Shown here one piece after another: positions 27,588 to 36,746 of a stretch of DNA of 64,000 nucleotides. The translations under genes were made by a program, and so were the position numbers. The stretch's first letter is position 1; the number at the start of each line of letters is the position of its first letter. The DNA lies in contig NZ_JANHAX010000002.1 in NCBI RefSeq assembly GCF_030848945.1, positions 186,001 through 250,000 of the forward strand, read 5' to 3'. The notes under the pieces are model-generated. The model ran no database searches. It worked only from the letters and a program-made list of their open reading frames with translations, and had not been told where the DNA came from. This DNA comes from Marimonas arenosa (lineage in GTDB: Bacteria > Pseudomonadota > Alphaproteobacteria > Rhodobacterales > Rhodobacteraceae).

Positions 27588-28309
27588 GCCATGCTGTCTC
27601 CGGGTTGCCAGGCGCCGGGCGGCACGTGGCCGTCGACGTAAGCCGACCAGAGCGCGTCGAGCTGGGCCCAGAGCATATCGGTTTTGAACAGGAGCGCCTC
27701 GCAAGCCATGTCCTCTTTCTCGGGCGTGTCGGCGTGGTCGAGCACCCATTTCAGGCCGTAAGCCACGTCCTTGGGAGCTTCGGTCAGGCGTTTGCGGAAA
27801 TAGGAGAGGCTGACAAGGTTGGCGAAATCATAGTGTTTCAGCAGGCCTTCGATGCGGTTTTCGTGGATTTTCGGGGCGAAAAGTTCGGTGAGCGATGAGG
27901 CGACGGCCTGCAGCAGCGGTTTTTCGCGGACGTAATGCACGTAAGCTTCGCAGGCAAAGCGCGTGGCCGGCAGGATGCCGACGCCGGAGGCAACGTAATC
28001 GGGGTTGAGCCCCACCGCCTCGGCCAGTTTAAGCCACCGACGCAAACCGCCGCCTTCGTCGATGCCGCCGTCATGATCCTCGATGCGGCTTCGCCATTCG
28101 CGGCGGATATCGGGATCAGTGCAGCGCGACATGAAGGCAGCATCCTTCATCGGGATCGCAGCCTGGTAGGCCCAGCGGTTGATCACCCAGGCGCGGACCT
28201 GGTCCGGCGTGCAGTCGCCGCCGTGTAGCTTGTGATGGAACGGGTGCTTGTCATGATAGCGCTCGGCACCAATGGCGCGCAGGCGGGCCTCGAGGCTGTC
28301 GCGGCTCAT
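27584..28309 (-). CDS. pqqC: Pyrroloquinoline-quinone synthase PqqC
   Basis: The 241-residue protein is a cofactor-free oxidase of the TENA/THI-4-like fold. Typical segments are [59 protein letters not shown] and [20 protein letters not shown]. It catalyses the final ring closure and eight-electron oxidation that gives PQQ. It overlaps pqqB by 4 bp and pqqD by 4 bp, showing tight translational coupling. Confidence 0.96.
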   Translation of the reverse strand: MSRDSLEARLRAIGAERYHDKHPFHHKLHGGDCTPDQVRAWVINRWAYQAAIPMKDAAFMSRCTDPDIRREWRSRIEDHDGGIDEGGGLRRWLKLAEAVGLNPDYVASGVGILPATRFACEAYVHYVREKPLLQAVASSLTELFAPKIHENRIEGLLKHYDFANLVSLSYFRKRLTEAPKDVAYGLKWVLDHADTPEKEDMACEALLFKTDMLWAQLDALWSAYVDGHVPPGAWQPGDSMA

Positions 28310-29193
28310 AGGTCGACCTCCAGTCCGTCAGATGCGATCTGCCAGCCATGTTCGAGCACATGGGTGCGCTCGGGGCTGTCGGGACGCCAGACGGGGTTGG
28401 TGTTGTTGATATGGATGAAGGTTTTGCGCGCGTGTATCGGAGACAGCCGGGCGATTGAACCGTCGGGGCCGGACATCGAGATATGGCCCATGCGACGGCC
28501 GGTTTTTTGGCCCGTGCCGGATCGGATCATTTCGTCATCGTCCCAGAGCGTGCCGTCGAAAAAAAGCTGATCGGCATCCTGAAGCCGTGCCAGCAGGTCA
28601 TCGGGGACATGGGCGCAGCCGGGAATGTAATAGACCACCTTGCCGTTTGCCGTGAGGCGGACGCCAACCGTCTGTTCGCCGACCAGGTCGGTTTCGACCA
28701 CCTCGCCCTCCATGAAGAGCGGTACCTTGCCAGGGACGGCGAACAGCGTGGCCTCGAGACCTTCGTGGAGGGGGAACGGGGTGTCGAGCGCGATATGGTT
28801 GCGGGTGACCTTGTCGCGCGAGACAGCGTCGAAGATGCGGTTCTCGTCAAGCACGGAGTGAATCTCGTGCGTGGCGAAGAGGGTGAATGGGGTCTGTTCG
28901 CGCAAGGAGAGCAGCCCGGCGATGTGGTCGATATCGCCATTGGTGACCAGCACCGACGCGACCGGCGTGTCGCGCAAGGAACGCGGGTGCAGGGCGGGGA
29001 GGTCCTGCATCTGGCTGCGGATGTCGGGTGAGGCGTTGAGGATCGACCATTGCGATCCGTTGGCGGAGACCGCCAAAGACGACTGGCCGGACGGCGCTAG
29101 CCGCCCGGCGCGGGCATCAATGCAATTGGGGCAGCCGCAATTCCATTGCGGCAGGCCGCCACCGGCCGCGGCACCCAGAACGAGACATTTCAT
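28306..29193 (-). CDS. pqqB: PQQ biosynthesis metallo-hydrolase/oxygenase PqqB
   Basis: The 295-residue protein is a metallo-beta-lactamase-fold member: VLGAAAGGGLPQWNCGCPNC at the N-terminus, TNGDIDHIAGLLSL for the metal site, and IHINNTNPVWRPDS near the C-terminus. PqqB hydroxylates the excised Glu-Tyr dipeptide in PQQ synthesis. Start ATG 29193 is 27 bp after the pqqA stop. Length is normal. Confidence 0.95.
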   Translation of the reverse strand: MKCLVLGAAAGGGLPQWNCGCPNCIDARAGRLAPSGQSSLAVSANGSQWSILNASPDIRSQMQDLPALHPRSLRDTPVASVLVTNGDIDHIAGLLSLREQTPFTLFATHEIHSVLDENRIFDAVSRDKVTRNHIALDTPFPLHEGLEATLFAVPGKVPLFMEGEVVETDLVGEQTVGVRLTANGKVVYYIPGCAHVPDDLLARLQDADQLFFDGTLWDDDEMIRSGTGQKTGRRMGHISMSGPDGSIARLSPIHARKTFIHINNTNPVWRPDSPERTHVLEHGWQIASDGLEVDL

Positions 29194-29220
29194 CGATCAG
29201 GGCCTCCGCGGCGGGCGCTA

Positions 29221-29328
29221 TCAGAACAAGTCGTCGTTGCCGCGGCCGCCTTCGTCCTCTGCCGGCGTGTACATGTTGATTTCCATGCCGCAGTTGACTT
29301 CGCGGAGCTTGGGAGCAGTCCAGGCCAT
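29221..29328 (-). CDS. pqqA: PQQ precursor peptide PqqA
   Basis: A 35-residue gene beginning MAWTAPKLREVNCGMEINMY. Glu16 and Tyr20, the two residues cross-linked to build PQQ, are in the required E-x3-Y spacing. The acidic Gly-rich tail ends DDLF. The ribosome-binding site GGAGGTG lies 5 bp upstream of the ATG. It heads pqqABCDE, and a predicted regulator site lies about 70-80 bp upstream. Confidence 0.95.
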   Translation of the reverse strand: MAWTAPKLREVNCGMEINMYTPAEDEGGRGNDDLF

Positions 29329-29396
29329 TTTTCACCTCCACTGGCTGGTTGTCTGGGTTCAACACTATCGGCAGTGTGGACCGAGTCCAATGCTGC

Positions 29397-29408
29397 TTTG
29401 GTCGTAAT
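29397..29408 (-). promoter_or_regulatory. Predicted quinoprotein-regulon operator before pqqA
   Basis: TTTGGTCGTAAT on the plus strand, read on the coding strand as ATTACGACCAAA. It is one of a set of WTWCGACCWWWGG-like sites placed before quinoprotein genes in this window. A GATAGT hexamer, possible -10, starts 34 nt after the GACC core. The 11-mer TTTGGTCGTAA is identical to the one upstream of the cytochrome c gene at 36747. Confidence 0.6.
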
Positions 29409-29425
29409 CGCGAAATGGGCGGGAT

Positions 29426-31666
29426 TCAGCCCCCCGTCAGAATCGGGGCAACAAAGGGCGTCTTGGCTGCCGAGGCGAGAAAACCGCGCAGGGTTTCGGG
29501 GGCCACCGGCTTGTGAAACAGCGGCCAGCCGTTCTGGACGCAGAGCTCGGTCACCTCGGGCGCACGGGTGGCGGTGATGATGCAGGCCGGCACCGGGCCG
29601 AACCGCGCCTGGATGTCGGAAAGAAGATCGGTGCCATACTGACCGGCACCAAGCTGAAGATCGGCGATCACGACATCGGGTGAGATGCCCTCACCGTCGA
29701 CCAGCTCGATCGCCTCGGAGATGCCCGAGGCGGGCAGGACGCAGACGTTCCAGGACTCCAGCGCGACCGTCAGGGCGTGCCGCAGGTTGGCGTCGTTTTC
29801 GACCAGTAGCACGATGAGATCATCGAGGCCGGACGGTTGGACGGGGCTGTCGCCTTCGGCACGGCGCGAGGAGAATCCGAGCGATTGTGCCAGCGGTAGT
29901 TCCACGAGAAAGCCGGTGCCGCGGCCCACCGTCGAAACCAGTTCGAGTGGGTGGCCGAGCAACGCACAGGCGCGTTCGACGATGGCGAGGCCGAGCCCCA
30001 TGCCCTCGGCTGCCGAGGCGGCAGCGTCGAGGCGCTGGAATTCGCGGAATATAATGTCGCGTTGGTCCGGGGCGATGCCGGGGCCGGTGTCCCAGACTTC
30101 GAGCCGAACCGATTTCGGCCGCCGGCGAACGCCGACGAGGATCTTGCCGCGTTCGGTATAGCGCACCGCGTTGACGATCAGGTTCTGGGCAATGCGGCGC
30201 AGGTAGGTTGCGTCGGAATTGACGACGGCGCTGGTGGGCAGGATGCGAAGGTCGAGCCCCTTGGCGCGCGCGGTGGGGCCGAGTTCGTCGCCAAGCTGAC
30301 GCAGGATCAGGTCGAGCGGCACCGGGGCGCGGAGGACGGCGGCCTTGCCGGAATCGAGGTTCGAGATGTCGAGCAGGGCCTCAAGAATGGATTCAACGCT
30401 GTCGAGCGAGCGCCGGGCTTTGTCGGCGATCTGGCGGATTTGGTCGGGAGACTGATCCGGTTCGATCGACGCCATGTAGAGCTTAGCCGCCGAGAGCGGC
30501 TGCAACAGGTCGTGGCTGGCTGCCGCGACGAAGCGCGACTTGGAGGCGTTGGCGCGTTCGGCCTCGGACAGCGCGTCGGCAAGCTCCAGTGTGCGTTCGC
30601 GGACCCGGGCCTCGAGCATCTCGTTGGCCTGCTGAATGGCGCGCACGGCGGTGCGTTCGGCAGAGACGTCAGTGAACGAGATCACGAAGCCCTTGTCCGG
30701 CATTTCCTGAGCATGGACGGCGAGGGTCTTTGCCTCGCCCTGCTCGATGTTCAGGCTGATCGGCGGACGGCTGTCGGTGGAGTTGATCCAGTTGCGGATG
30801 AACTCTTCATCGATGCCGCTGGAATAGGAGGCGACCTGGGAGAAATCGCGAAACAGTGTGAAGAACCGCGTGCCCATGGTGAACTGCCGCGCCGGGATCG
30901 ACAGCATCTCGCTGACCCGCTGATTCCAGCCGGCAAGCCGGGCCTGGTTGTCGAAAATACAGACCCCCTGGTCGAGATGGTCGAGCGTGGCGCGAACGAG
31001 CCGAGCCTGGTCATCGAGCATGCGCTCGCGTTCCTGGCGTTCGAGCCGCATGATGTCGGTCACATCTGTCTGCAGGATCACGGTGCCGCCGTCCGGGGTG
31101 CGGTGTTCGCTGACCTGGACCCAGCGGCTGCCGACCATGCGGACGTTGAAGATCACGTGGTCGTCCTTGTGCCGCTCCATCCGCCGCTCGATCCAGTCTT
31201 CGGGCGTCATGTTCTCGGGCAGCGACATGAAAGCCGAGCGGCTGACCAGGTCGACATACTGGTGGAAGGTGAGGCCAGGTCTGAAGCGGTCGCGGATGTC
31301 GGGCATGTGCAGGCCAAAGCGGGAATTGCACATCACCAGTCGCTCGTCGCGATCGAACAGCGCGAAACCCTCCTGCACTGTTTCAATCGCATTGGCGAGG
31401 TTCGAGCGGGCCTCTTCGGTGGCGCGGTTGGCCTCGGCCAGGCGGGCGTTCGATTCGTTCAGCAGGTCGAGTGCGCGTTCGAGATCGCGGGTCCGATTGC
31501 GGACTTCTTCCTCAAGGAGCGCGGCGCGCTGGAACTGGGCATAGGCGGCGCCGGAATCGTCAGTGGTCTGTTCGACCCGCCGCATCAGTGACAGGTTGAT
31601 CTTGGTCAGCTTCTCGATCTGGCGCTCGGGCGTGTCCTGGGGATTGATCAGCGAGGCAGAGGTCAT
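29426..31666 (-). CDS. Hybrid sensor histidine kinase (PAS-HisKA-HATPase-REC)
   Basis: The 746-residue protein is cytosolic. A coiled-coil N-terminus (LLEEEVRNRTRDLERALDLL) leads to two PAS domains (AIETVQEGFALFDRDERLVM, LDHLDQGVCIFDNQARLAGW), a HisKA box AASHDLLQPLSAAKLYMA with the phosphorylated His, a HATPase with VWDTGPGIAPDQRD and GMGLGLAIV, and a C-terminal receiver with phosphoacceptor Asp in DVVIADLQLG. The start is ATG 31666, overlapping the FIST gene by 4 bp. It resembles NahK/ErcS'-type kinases that control PQQ-dependent ethanol oxidation. With FIST as sensor and the NarL-type regulator next door, it likely forms a signalling chain. Confidence 0.88.
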   Translation of the reverse strand: MTSASLINPQDTPERQIEKLTKINLSLMRRVEQTTDDSGAAYAQFQRAALLEEEVRNRTRDLERALDLLNESNARLAEANRATEEARSNLANAIETVQEGFALFDRDERLVMCNSRFGLHMPDIRDRFRPGLTFHQYVDLVSRSAFMSLPENMTPEDWIERRMERHKDDHVIFNVRMVGSRWVQVSEHRTPDGGTVILQTDVTDIMRLERQERERMLDDQARLVRATLDHLDQGVCIFDNQARLAGWNQRVSEMLSIPARQFTMGTRFFTLFRDFSQVASYSSGIDEEFIRNWINSTDSRPPISLNIEQGEAKTLAVHAQEMPDKGFVISFTDVSAERTAVRAIQQANEMLEARVRERTLELADALSEAERANASKSRFVAAASHDLLQPLSAAKLYMASIEPDQSPDQIRQIADKARRSLDSVESILEALLDISNLDSGKAAVLRAPVPLDLILRQLGDELGPTARAKGLDLRILPTSAVVNSDATYLRRIAQNLIVNAVRYTERGKILVGVRRRPKSVRLEVWDTGPGIAPDQRDIIFREFQRLDAAASAAEGMGLGLAIVERACALLGHPLELVSTVGRGTGFLVELPLAQSLGFSSRRAEGDSPVQPSGLDDLIVLLVENDANLRHALTVALESWNVCVLPASGISEAIELVDGEGISPDVVIADLQLGAGQYGTDLLSDIQARFGPVPACIITATRAPEVTELCVQNGWPLFHKPVAPETLRGFLASAAKTPFVAPILTGG

Positions 31667-32841
31667 GGGGACTTGTCCTCGTCCGGGGGATAGATCGCGA
31701 CGCCGGTGAGTGTCTGGTTGACGTGCATCGAGTTGAACTGCTCGCCATAGGTCGAGAAGCCGACAACGTGGTTGTCTCGCAGAATCTCCGACAGCGCGCC
31801 GGTGACCTGGGTCTCCTGGGCCTCGAGCCGGCGCAACACGCAATCGCAGCCTAGGATGACTGCGGGTTTGCGGGTCTCGGACAGCCGCTCCATTTCCTCG
31901 CGCAGGTGCTCGACCATGTCGCGCGGTTCGGCGAGCGTCAGCACCAGCCCCTCGTCGATCGCCGAGAAGAACACCAGATCACCGTTCTCGGCAACCCTTT
32001 GGATCGAGCGGACGTGATGCTGCCCGCCAATGCGCACAACGACCGGGTGGGCGGCAAAAGTGAAGGTGGTGAGCTGTTCGGGGTCCTTGCCCAGAATGCG
32101 AGCATATTCTCTGGCCGCGGGTTCGGCGTTGATCTCGTGCACGGTACGGCGGGCCGGGTCGGCGCCGGTCACGACCAGGCGCTGCTCGGTCGGTACCAGG
32201 TGGTCGGTTTTGAACACGCGCACCGGGCAGCGGGTGCGGATCTGGGTGAGGATAGCGGCGTTTGAATGGGCGGCGCCGTCGCAGAGCACGAAAGTGGCGC
32301 CGAAATCCTCGCCGTCACCGGCCGAGCCACCGAACAGTGGCACCGGCCCCAGCCCCATGGCAATGTCGGAGACCAGCTTGTCTTCGAGCGTCGAGAGCCC
32401 GTCGATCATGATGAAGTTGAACTCATGGGACCAGTCGGGTTCATCGAGTGCCATCTCGTGCCGGGTCTGGATCATGCGGTCGATGAGCGCCTGGGCGTCG
32501 TAATCGGTGAGGTCGGGGATCAGAGTGGCGCGGGCGCGGAAGTGTTCGCGCGGAAAGCCGATGGCGACGATTTCGCCTTCGGTATAACCGGCCTCGGAGA
32601 TTTCGCCTGCTGTGGTGCAGCCGATCACGGTGGTTCCGGTGCAACAGGCCGAGGCATCGCGGATGACCGACGCGAAATCTGCCTGGGGCGAGACCAGCAA
32701 AACCACCAGTTCGAGGTCGCCGGTGTTGATGTGGGCGGCCAGTGTCTCGATGGCATGCGGGTGGTCGTGCCGCACCGACGCCGTGCGCAACACCAATGGC
32801 GCGGTTTGTGTCGCGCGGGCCGGACCCGGATCGAGGTCCAA
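31663..32841 (-). CDS. FIST-domain sensory protein
   Basis: The 392-residue protein has FIST_N (VVLLVSPQADFASVIRDASA is close to its core, then GTTVIGCTTAGEISEAGYTE) and FIST_C (RIGGQHHVRSIQRVAENGDL, then VILGCDCVLRRLEAQET and HVVGFSTYGEQFN). FIST domains are thought to bind small ligands such as amino acids or their derivatives and to signal to partner kinases. It overlaps the hybrid kinase gene (ATGA), so they are made together. The ligand is unknown; an alcohol-derived signal would fit the context. Confidence 0.87.
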   Translation of the reverse strand: MDLDPGPARATQTAPLVLRTASVRHDHPHAIETLAAHINTGDLELVVLLVSPQADFASVIRDASACCTGTTVIGCTTAGEISEAGYTEGEIVAIGFPREHFRARATLIPDLTDYDAQALIDRMIQTRHEMALDEPDWSHEFNFIMIDGLSTLEDKLVSDIAMGLGPVPLFGGSAGDGEDFGATFVLCDGAAHSNAAILTQIRTRCPVRVFKTDHLVPTEQRLVVTGADPARRTVHEINAEPAAREYARILGKDPEQLTTFTFAAHPVVVRIGGQHHVRSIQRVAENGDLVFFSAIDEGLVLTLAEPRDMVEHLREEMERLSETRKPAVILGCDCVLRRLEAQETQVTGALSEILRDNHVVGFSTYGEQFNSMHVNQTLTGVAIYPPDEDKSP

Positions 32842-32871
32842 TCTTTCCTCCCTTTTTCCCCGACGGACAGG

Positions 32872-33576
32872 TTACGCCTTGTTTTGACCCTCTGGCAAGA
32901 AGGACGAGAAGCTGGTCTTCTTGGCGATCAGCACCGCCTGGGTACGGCTTTGCACGCCGAGTTTGCGCATGATTGCAGTGACGTGCGCCTTAACGGTGGT
33001 TTCGGCGATGCTGAGGTCATAGGCGATCTGCTTGTTCAGCTTGCCCTCGCAGACGAGTTGCAGGATGCGGGCCTGCTGATTGGTGAGCGAGGCCAGCCGT
33101 GCCAGCGCGTCGTCAGTATCGGGGCCATCGTTGCTGTTGCCGGAGACCGCGACGAAGCCTTCAGGGGTAAAGCGTTCGCCGCGGGAGACGGTTTCGATGG
33201 CCGTGCGAAAGACGTCGCGTTGAGAATGCTTGGGCACGAAACCGGCGGCGCCGGCGCTGATCACGCCCGAGATAACCCGGTTGTCGGCCATCGACGAAAC
33301 AACGATCACCGGCACCTCAGCGGCAGTCTTGATCCGAACGAGACCATCGAGCCCGTCAACATCGGGCAGGTTTAGGTCGAGTACCACGAGATCGGGTTCG
33401 AGCTTGTCGGCGATAAGGTCGAGCGCCTCCTGCAGGCGGGCGGCGGTGTGAACCTGGCGGATATCGGCGACCGCCTGGAGGGTCATCGACAGCGCGTCGC
33501 AAAACAACGGGTGATCGTCGACGATCAGGGCCGACTGGAATTGCGCGGGCTGGGACGTCTGGGCGGCGGGTTGCAT
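32872..33576 (-). CDS. NarL/FixJ-type response regulator, likely activator of the quinoprotein regulon
   Basis: The 234-residue protein (start ATG 33576) has a receiver with SALIVDDHPLFCDALSMTL, phosphoacceptor Asp in DLVVLDLNLPDVDG and a VIVVSSMADNR switch, followed by a GerE DNA-binding domain (LTNQQARILQLVCEGKLNKQ, TTVKAHVTAIMRKLGV). It belongs with AgmR/ExaE/EraR-type regulators of PQQ alcohol oxidation. A consensus-matching operator lies 62 bp upstream of its start, suggesting autoregulation. Residues before the chosen start are open but lack a ribosome-binding site. Confidence 0.87.
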   Translation of the reverse strand: MQPAAQTSQPAQFQSALIVDDHPLFCDALSMTLQAVADIRQVHTAARLQEALDLIADKLEPDLVVLDLNLPDVDGLDGLVRIKTAAEVPVIVVSSMADNRVISGVISAGAAGFVPKHSQRDVFRTAIETVSRGERFTPEGFVAVSGNSNDGPDTDDALARLASLTNQQARILQLVCEGKLNKQIAYDLSIAETTVKAHVTAIMRKLGVQSRTQAVLIAKKTSFSSFLPEGQNKA

Positions 33577-33637
33577 GAAAGGGCCGTTTGGTTGCTGTGA
33601 CGGAAAGTTTAGCGCGCCAAGGGGGAAAGGCCATAGG

Positions 33638-33650
33638 CCAAAGGTCGAAT
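33638..33650 (-). promoter_or_regulatory. Predicted quinoprotein-regulon operator before the response regulator gene
   Basis: CCAAAGGTCGAAT, read on the coding strand as ATTCGACCTTTGG, is a perfect match to the consensus derived from the other sites. A GCTAAA hexamer, possible -10, starts 33 nt after the GACC core, as at the other promoters. This suggests that the regulator controls itself. Confidence 0.6.
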
Positions 33651-33707
33651 GCGCGCCGGAAACGTACCCCGGCCGCGCCAAAATCCCACCGACTTGTCAT
33701 CGCAGTC

Positions 33708-33739
33708 TAAGCAGGTCAGATCGCGCGTAAGCAGGTCAG
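33708..33739. repeat. 12-bp direct repeat spaced two helical turns
   Basis: TAAGCAGGTCAG occurs at 33708-33719 and again at 33728-33739, exactly 20 bp apart start to start. It lies in the divergent gap between the response regulator and the orphan membrane gene at 33823. It could be an operator for a dimer binding one DNA face, or a micro-duplication. Confidence 0.55.
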
Positions 33740-33822
33740 GTCACGAAGATACCATTTTGAAAGGCTTCTTCCTGTTCATTCGTCGTCTTTGATAGGATCG
33801 TCGCCGCTATGCGATTTGCGCC

Positions 33823-34626
33823 TTGCTGTTGTTTGCAGCGGGGTATCTGTCATTCATCGGCGCACCGCAGAAATTTCATGGCGTGTCCTTTCCGATCGTG
33901 GTCGGGTTGGCGTTTGTCATTGGCATCCTGCCGCTTGCGCCGTTGTTGTGCCTGATTATCCCGTCATGGCGATTTTCCTGCGAAACTTCGGCGTTGGGCG
34001 TGTTCCTGATTACGCTAATCGGAGCGTTCAACCCAATGCTGGGCCTAACTTCGGTTGTGTTTGCCGATGGCCCGGGGTTCTGGATCTTTCTGTTTGGCAT
34101 CACCATCATCGGGCAGCTTTGTTGTAGCCCGATGGTCGACCGGTCAGCGCGCAAGCGTCACTGGACCGGCTACAGCGTGACCACGCGGCTGGAGCCCAGC
34201 GCACTGTGGGATGGACTTATCGGCGAGCCGACGCGCGGCGACCGGTATGTCGACCGGGACATGATGATCGCCTTCGAGCATCTTGAAGCAGGTCGACCGG
34301 ATCGACGTCTGATCTACCGCATCAACCCGGGCGGGCGGCTGGAAGAGCATCATTTCATCGACGAGATCAACGAGCCTCACCAGATTCGGTTTCGCTGGAA
34401 GGCCGTGGACGGCACTGAGGATCAGCCATTTGCTGAGGGCGAGAAACACATCGCCATCACCGATTGCGGGCGCAAGCGCGTGGTTAGAGTTACGCAGCAA
34501 CCGCGAGCGCATCCGTGGCGGGCGGTGGTGATAAACTGGATCGACGACAGTTTCGGGCGGCCAGGCGATGACCGGGTGGCCGGACTGGAACGGCGCATGA
34601 ACGACGGGTCGTTTTCGTCGCCCTAG
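33823..34626 (+). CDS. Unknown membrane protein with soluble C-terminal domain
   Basis: The 267-residue product is not recognised. Its first 105 residues hold about four membrane segments (LLFAAGYLSFIGA, IVVGLAFVIGILPLAPLLCL, ALGVFLITLIGAFNP, FWIFLFGITIIGQLCC). The remaining part is soluble, charged and beta-rich, with SVTTRLEPSALWDGLIGEPT and RVTQQPRAHPWRAVVINWID, faintly like an SRPBCC lipid-binding domain. The only starts in frame are TTG or ATT because a stop lies at 33793, so the start is uncertain and the gene may be 5'-truncated. It lies between the regulator and the alcohol dehydrogenase terminator. Confidence 0.5.
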   Translation: MLLFAAGYLSFIGAPQKFHGVSFPIVVGLAFVIGILPLAPLLCLIIPSWRFSCETSALGVFLITLIGAFNPMLGLTSVVFADGPGFWIFLFGITIIGQLCCSPMVDRSARKRHWTGYSVTTRLEPSALWDGLIGEPTRGDRYVDRDMMIAFEHLEAGRPDRRLIYRINPGGRLEEHHFIDEINEPHQIRFRWKAVDGTEDQPFAEGEKHIAITDCGRKRVVRVTQQPRAHPWRAVVINWIDDSFGRPGDDRVAGLERRMNDGSFSSP

Positions 34627-34687
34627 GATACGGTGGAGGCGCATCCGGTGTAACGCCTGAATTAACAAAACCCTCACCTTGCACAAG

Positions 34688-34716
34688 AAAAAGCGCGCCC
34701 CGTGAGTGGGGCGCGC
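34688..34716 (-). terminator. Rho-independent terminator of the alcohol dehydrogenase gene
   Basis: A perfect 9-bp stem GCGCGCCCC / GGGGCGCGC (34693-34716) with a 6-nt loop is followed on the minus strand by TTTTT. It lies 29 bp after the alcohol dehydrogenase stop, the right place to end that transcript. Confidence 0.85.
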
Positions 34717-34745
34717 GCCATGCGTGGGAAGTGTTAAAGCTTCCC

Positions 34746-36509
34746 TCAGTCAGCCGAGGCCAGCTGTTTCGGAAGGCGGAAGGTCCAGAGCGTGCCACCC
34801 TGGTTGAGGTAGTTGACCTTCTTGGCCACCTCGCCGCCCCAGAGCGGAACCGCGCCGCCCCAGCCCGAGATGATCGAGACATACTGCTCGCCATCCTGTT
34901 CCCAGGTAATCGGCTGGCCGACGATGCCGGAGCCGGTCTGGAACGACCACAGGACTTCGCCGGTTTCATCGTCAAAGGCGATGAACTTGCCTTCCGGCGT
35001 GCCGGTGAAGACGAGGCCGCCCGCGGTGGTCATCACGCCGCCCCAGAGCGGTGCGTCGTTCTTGAACTCCCACTTCAGCTCGCCGGTGTCGGGGTCGATG
35101 GCCTTCAGCGAGCCGATATGGTCTTCGTAGTTCGGCTTGATGGTGAAGCCGGCGCCCAAATAAGCGGCACCCTTCTTGTAGGTGATCGGCTCGTTCCAGA
35201 TGTCCATGCCCCATTCGTTTGAGGGCACGTAGAAGTTGCCGGTCTTTTGCGAGAACGCCATCGGCATCCAGTTCTTGCCGCCGAGGAAGCTGGGCGAGGC
35301 AAAGATCACTTCGCCTTTCTTGCCGTCGGCTGCAGCCGAAGGATCGCCTGGGCGATTGTCTTCATTGAAGATTGGTCGGCCGTTTTCATCGAGGCCAGAG
35401 GCCCAAGTGATGTCCTTCACGAAGGGCACGCCGCGGACGAATTTGCCGTCCTCGGCATTGAGCACGTAGAAGAAGCCGTTGCGGTCGGCGGTGGCGAGGC
35501 GCTGGTTGCCGTCGCGGTCGTTGAAGGCCACAACCTCGTTGACGCCATCATAGTCCCATCCCTCGCGCGGCGTGGTCTGGAAGTGCCACTTGATCTCGCC
35601 GTTCTCGGGATTGATGCCGATGCGCGAGGCGGCATAGAGGTTGTCGCCCGTGCCGTCGTTCGTCTGGCCCGCGTCGCGCAGCCAGCTGTTCCACGGTGCC
35701 GGGTTGCCAGCGCCGAAGATCAGCGTGTCGGTGCGCGCGTCGTATGAGCCGCCGAGCCAGGTAGCTCCGCCGCCGGTTTTCCACATGTCACCTGGCCAGG
35801 AGGCGTTGAGCGTGCCGGTCATGGTGCTTTCTTCGCCGTTAAGAGTGCCCATGTGGCCTTCGATCACGGGCCGTGTCCACACCAGCTCGCCGGATTCGGC
35901 GTCGCGCGCCTGGACTTCGCCGACGATGCCGAATTCACCGCCCGAGTTACCGGTGATGACCAGACCGTTCACGATCAGCGGCGCGGCGGTGTAGGAATAG
36001 CCTGCTTTGTAATCGGCGATCTTCTTGTTCCAGACGACGTCCCCCGATTTGGCGTCGAGTGCCACAATGCGGGCATCGAGCGTGCCGAAATAGACCTTGT
36101 CGCCGTAAAGTGCTGCACCGCGATTGATCACGTCGCAGCAGGGCAGGATGCCTTCGGGCAGGCGCGCGTCGTATTGCCATAGCTCGTCGCCGGTCTTGAC
36201 GTCGATGGCATAGAGCCGCGAGTAGGAGCCGGTGATGTACATCACCCCGTCATAAACGAGCGGCTGGGTTTCCTGGCCGCGCTGTTTCTCGCCGCCGAGC
36301 GAGAAAGCCCAAGCGGGGACGAGATTCTTAACGTTGTCCTTGTTGAGCGTGTCGAGCGGCGAGTAGCGCTGAAGATCGCGCCCCATACCGTTGGTCACGA
36401 TCTGACTGGTGTTCGTCTGGTCGTTGGCCAGGTCTTCCTCGGTGACCTGGGCCTGCGCGCCGGTTGCCGCGATAACGCCAGCAACGACCGCCATGATAAA
36501 CCGGTTCAT
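34746..36509 (-). CDS. PQQ-dependent alcohol dehydrogenase, lanthanide (ExaF/PedH/XoxF) type
   Basis: The 587-residue periplasmic quinoprotein has a signal peptide ([20 protein letters not shown]) and an eight-bladed propeller with repeated WxW-like docking motifs. The adjacent Cys124-Cys125 pair that sits over PQQ is present. The metal ligands expected are Glu192 ([10 protein letters not shown]), Asn269 (GAGNPAPWN) and catalytic Asp319, followed by Tyr320 and Asp321 in [11 protein letters not shown]. An Asp two residues after the catalytic Asp is the known signature of lanthanide-dependent enzymes; calcium enzymes have Ala or Ser there. It oxidises alcohols to aldehydes and passes electrons to the cytochrome c encoded upstream. 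No heme domain is fused. Substrate preference is not known. Confidence 0.93.
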   Translation of the reverse strand: MNRFIMAVVAGVIAATGAQAQVTEEDLANDQTNTSQIVTNGMGRDLQRYSPLDTLNKDNVKNLVPAWAFSLGGEKQRGQETQPLVYDGVMYITGSYSRLYAIDVKTGDELWQYDARLPEGILPCCDVINRGAALYGDKVYFGTLDARIVALDAKSGDVVWNKKIADYKAGYSYTAAPLIVNGLVITGNSGGEFGIVGEVQARDAESGELVWTRPVIEGHMGTLNGEESTMTGTLNASWPGDMWKTGGGATWLGGSYDARTDTLIFGAGNPAPWNSWLRDAGQTNDGTGDNLYAASRIGINPENGEIKWHFQTTPREGWDYDGVNEVVAFNDRDGNQRLATADRNGFFYVLNAEDGKFVRGVPFVKDITWASGLDENGRPIFNEDNRPGDPSAAADGKKGEVIFASPSFLGGKNWMPMAFSQKTGNFYVPSNEWGMDIWNEPITYKKGAAYLGAGFTIKPNYEDHIGSLKAIDPDTGELKWEFKNDAPLWGGVMTTAGGLVFTGTPEGKFIAFDDETGEVLWSFQTGSGIVGQPITWEQDGEQYVSIISGWGGAVPLWGGEVAKKVNYLNQGGTLWTFRLPKQLASAD

Positions 36510-36612
36510 CGGTTTCCTCCCTTACAATCCTGTTTCAGCCGGATTTGCCCCGGACGCGGGGATTTTGGCTGAGTGGCATTATTGGAGGGAGTGGTCTTCG
36601 GCGAAATTGCAC

Positions 36613-36624
36613 AAAGGTCGTAAT
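36613..36624 (-). promoter_or_regulatory. Predicted quinoprotein-regulon operator before the alcohol dehydrogenase gene
   Basis: AAAGGTCGTAAT, read on the coding strand as ATTACGACCTTT, lies about 105 bp upstream of the dehydrogenase start. AATAAT, a possible -10, starts 36 nt after GACC. The gap to the cytochrome gene also holds an imperfect hairpin GCCCC...GGGGC at 36688-36718. Confidence 0.55.
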
Positions 36625-36746
36625 GGCGGAATGCGGCCGGTTGGCAGCTGGTCCAGTGGTCGTGGGAGGCGCTGCTGAAAATCGGTTAAGCCCCAGAATC
36701 CAATGAGAATTCCGGGGCCACCACGTAGAGAGGAGAAATGCTTTGG

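Noticed and set aside
29951-31591. 546-codon open frame on the plus strand opposite the hybrid kinase
   Set aside because: The composition is typical of antisense translation, while the opposite frame has PAS, HisKA, HATPase and receiver motifs.
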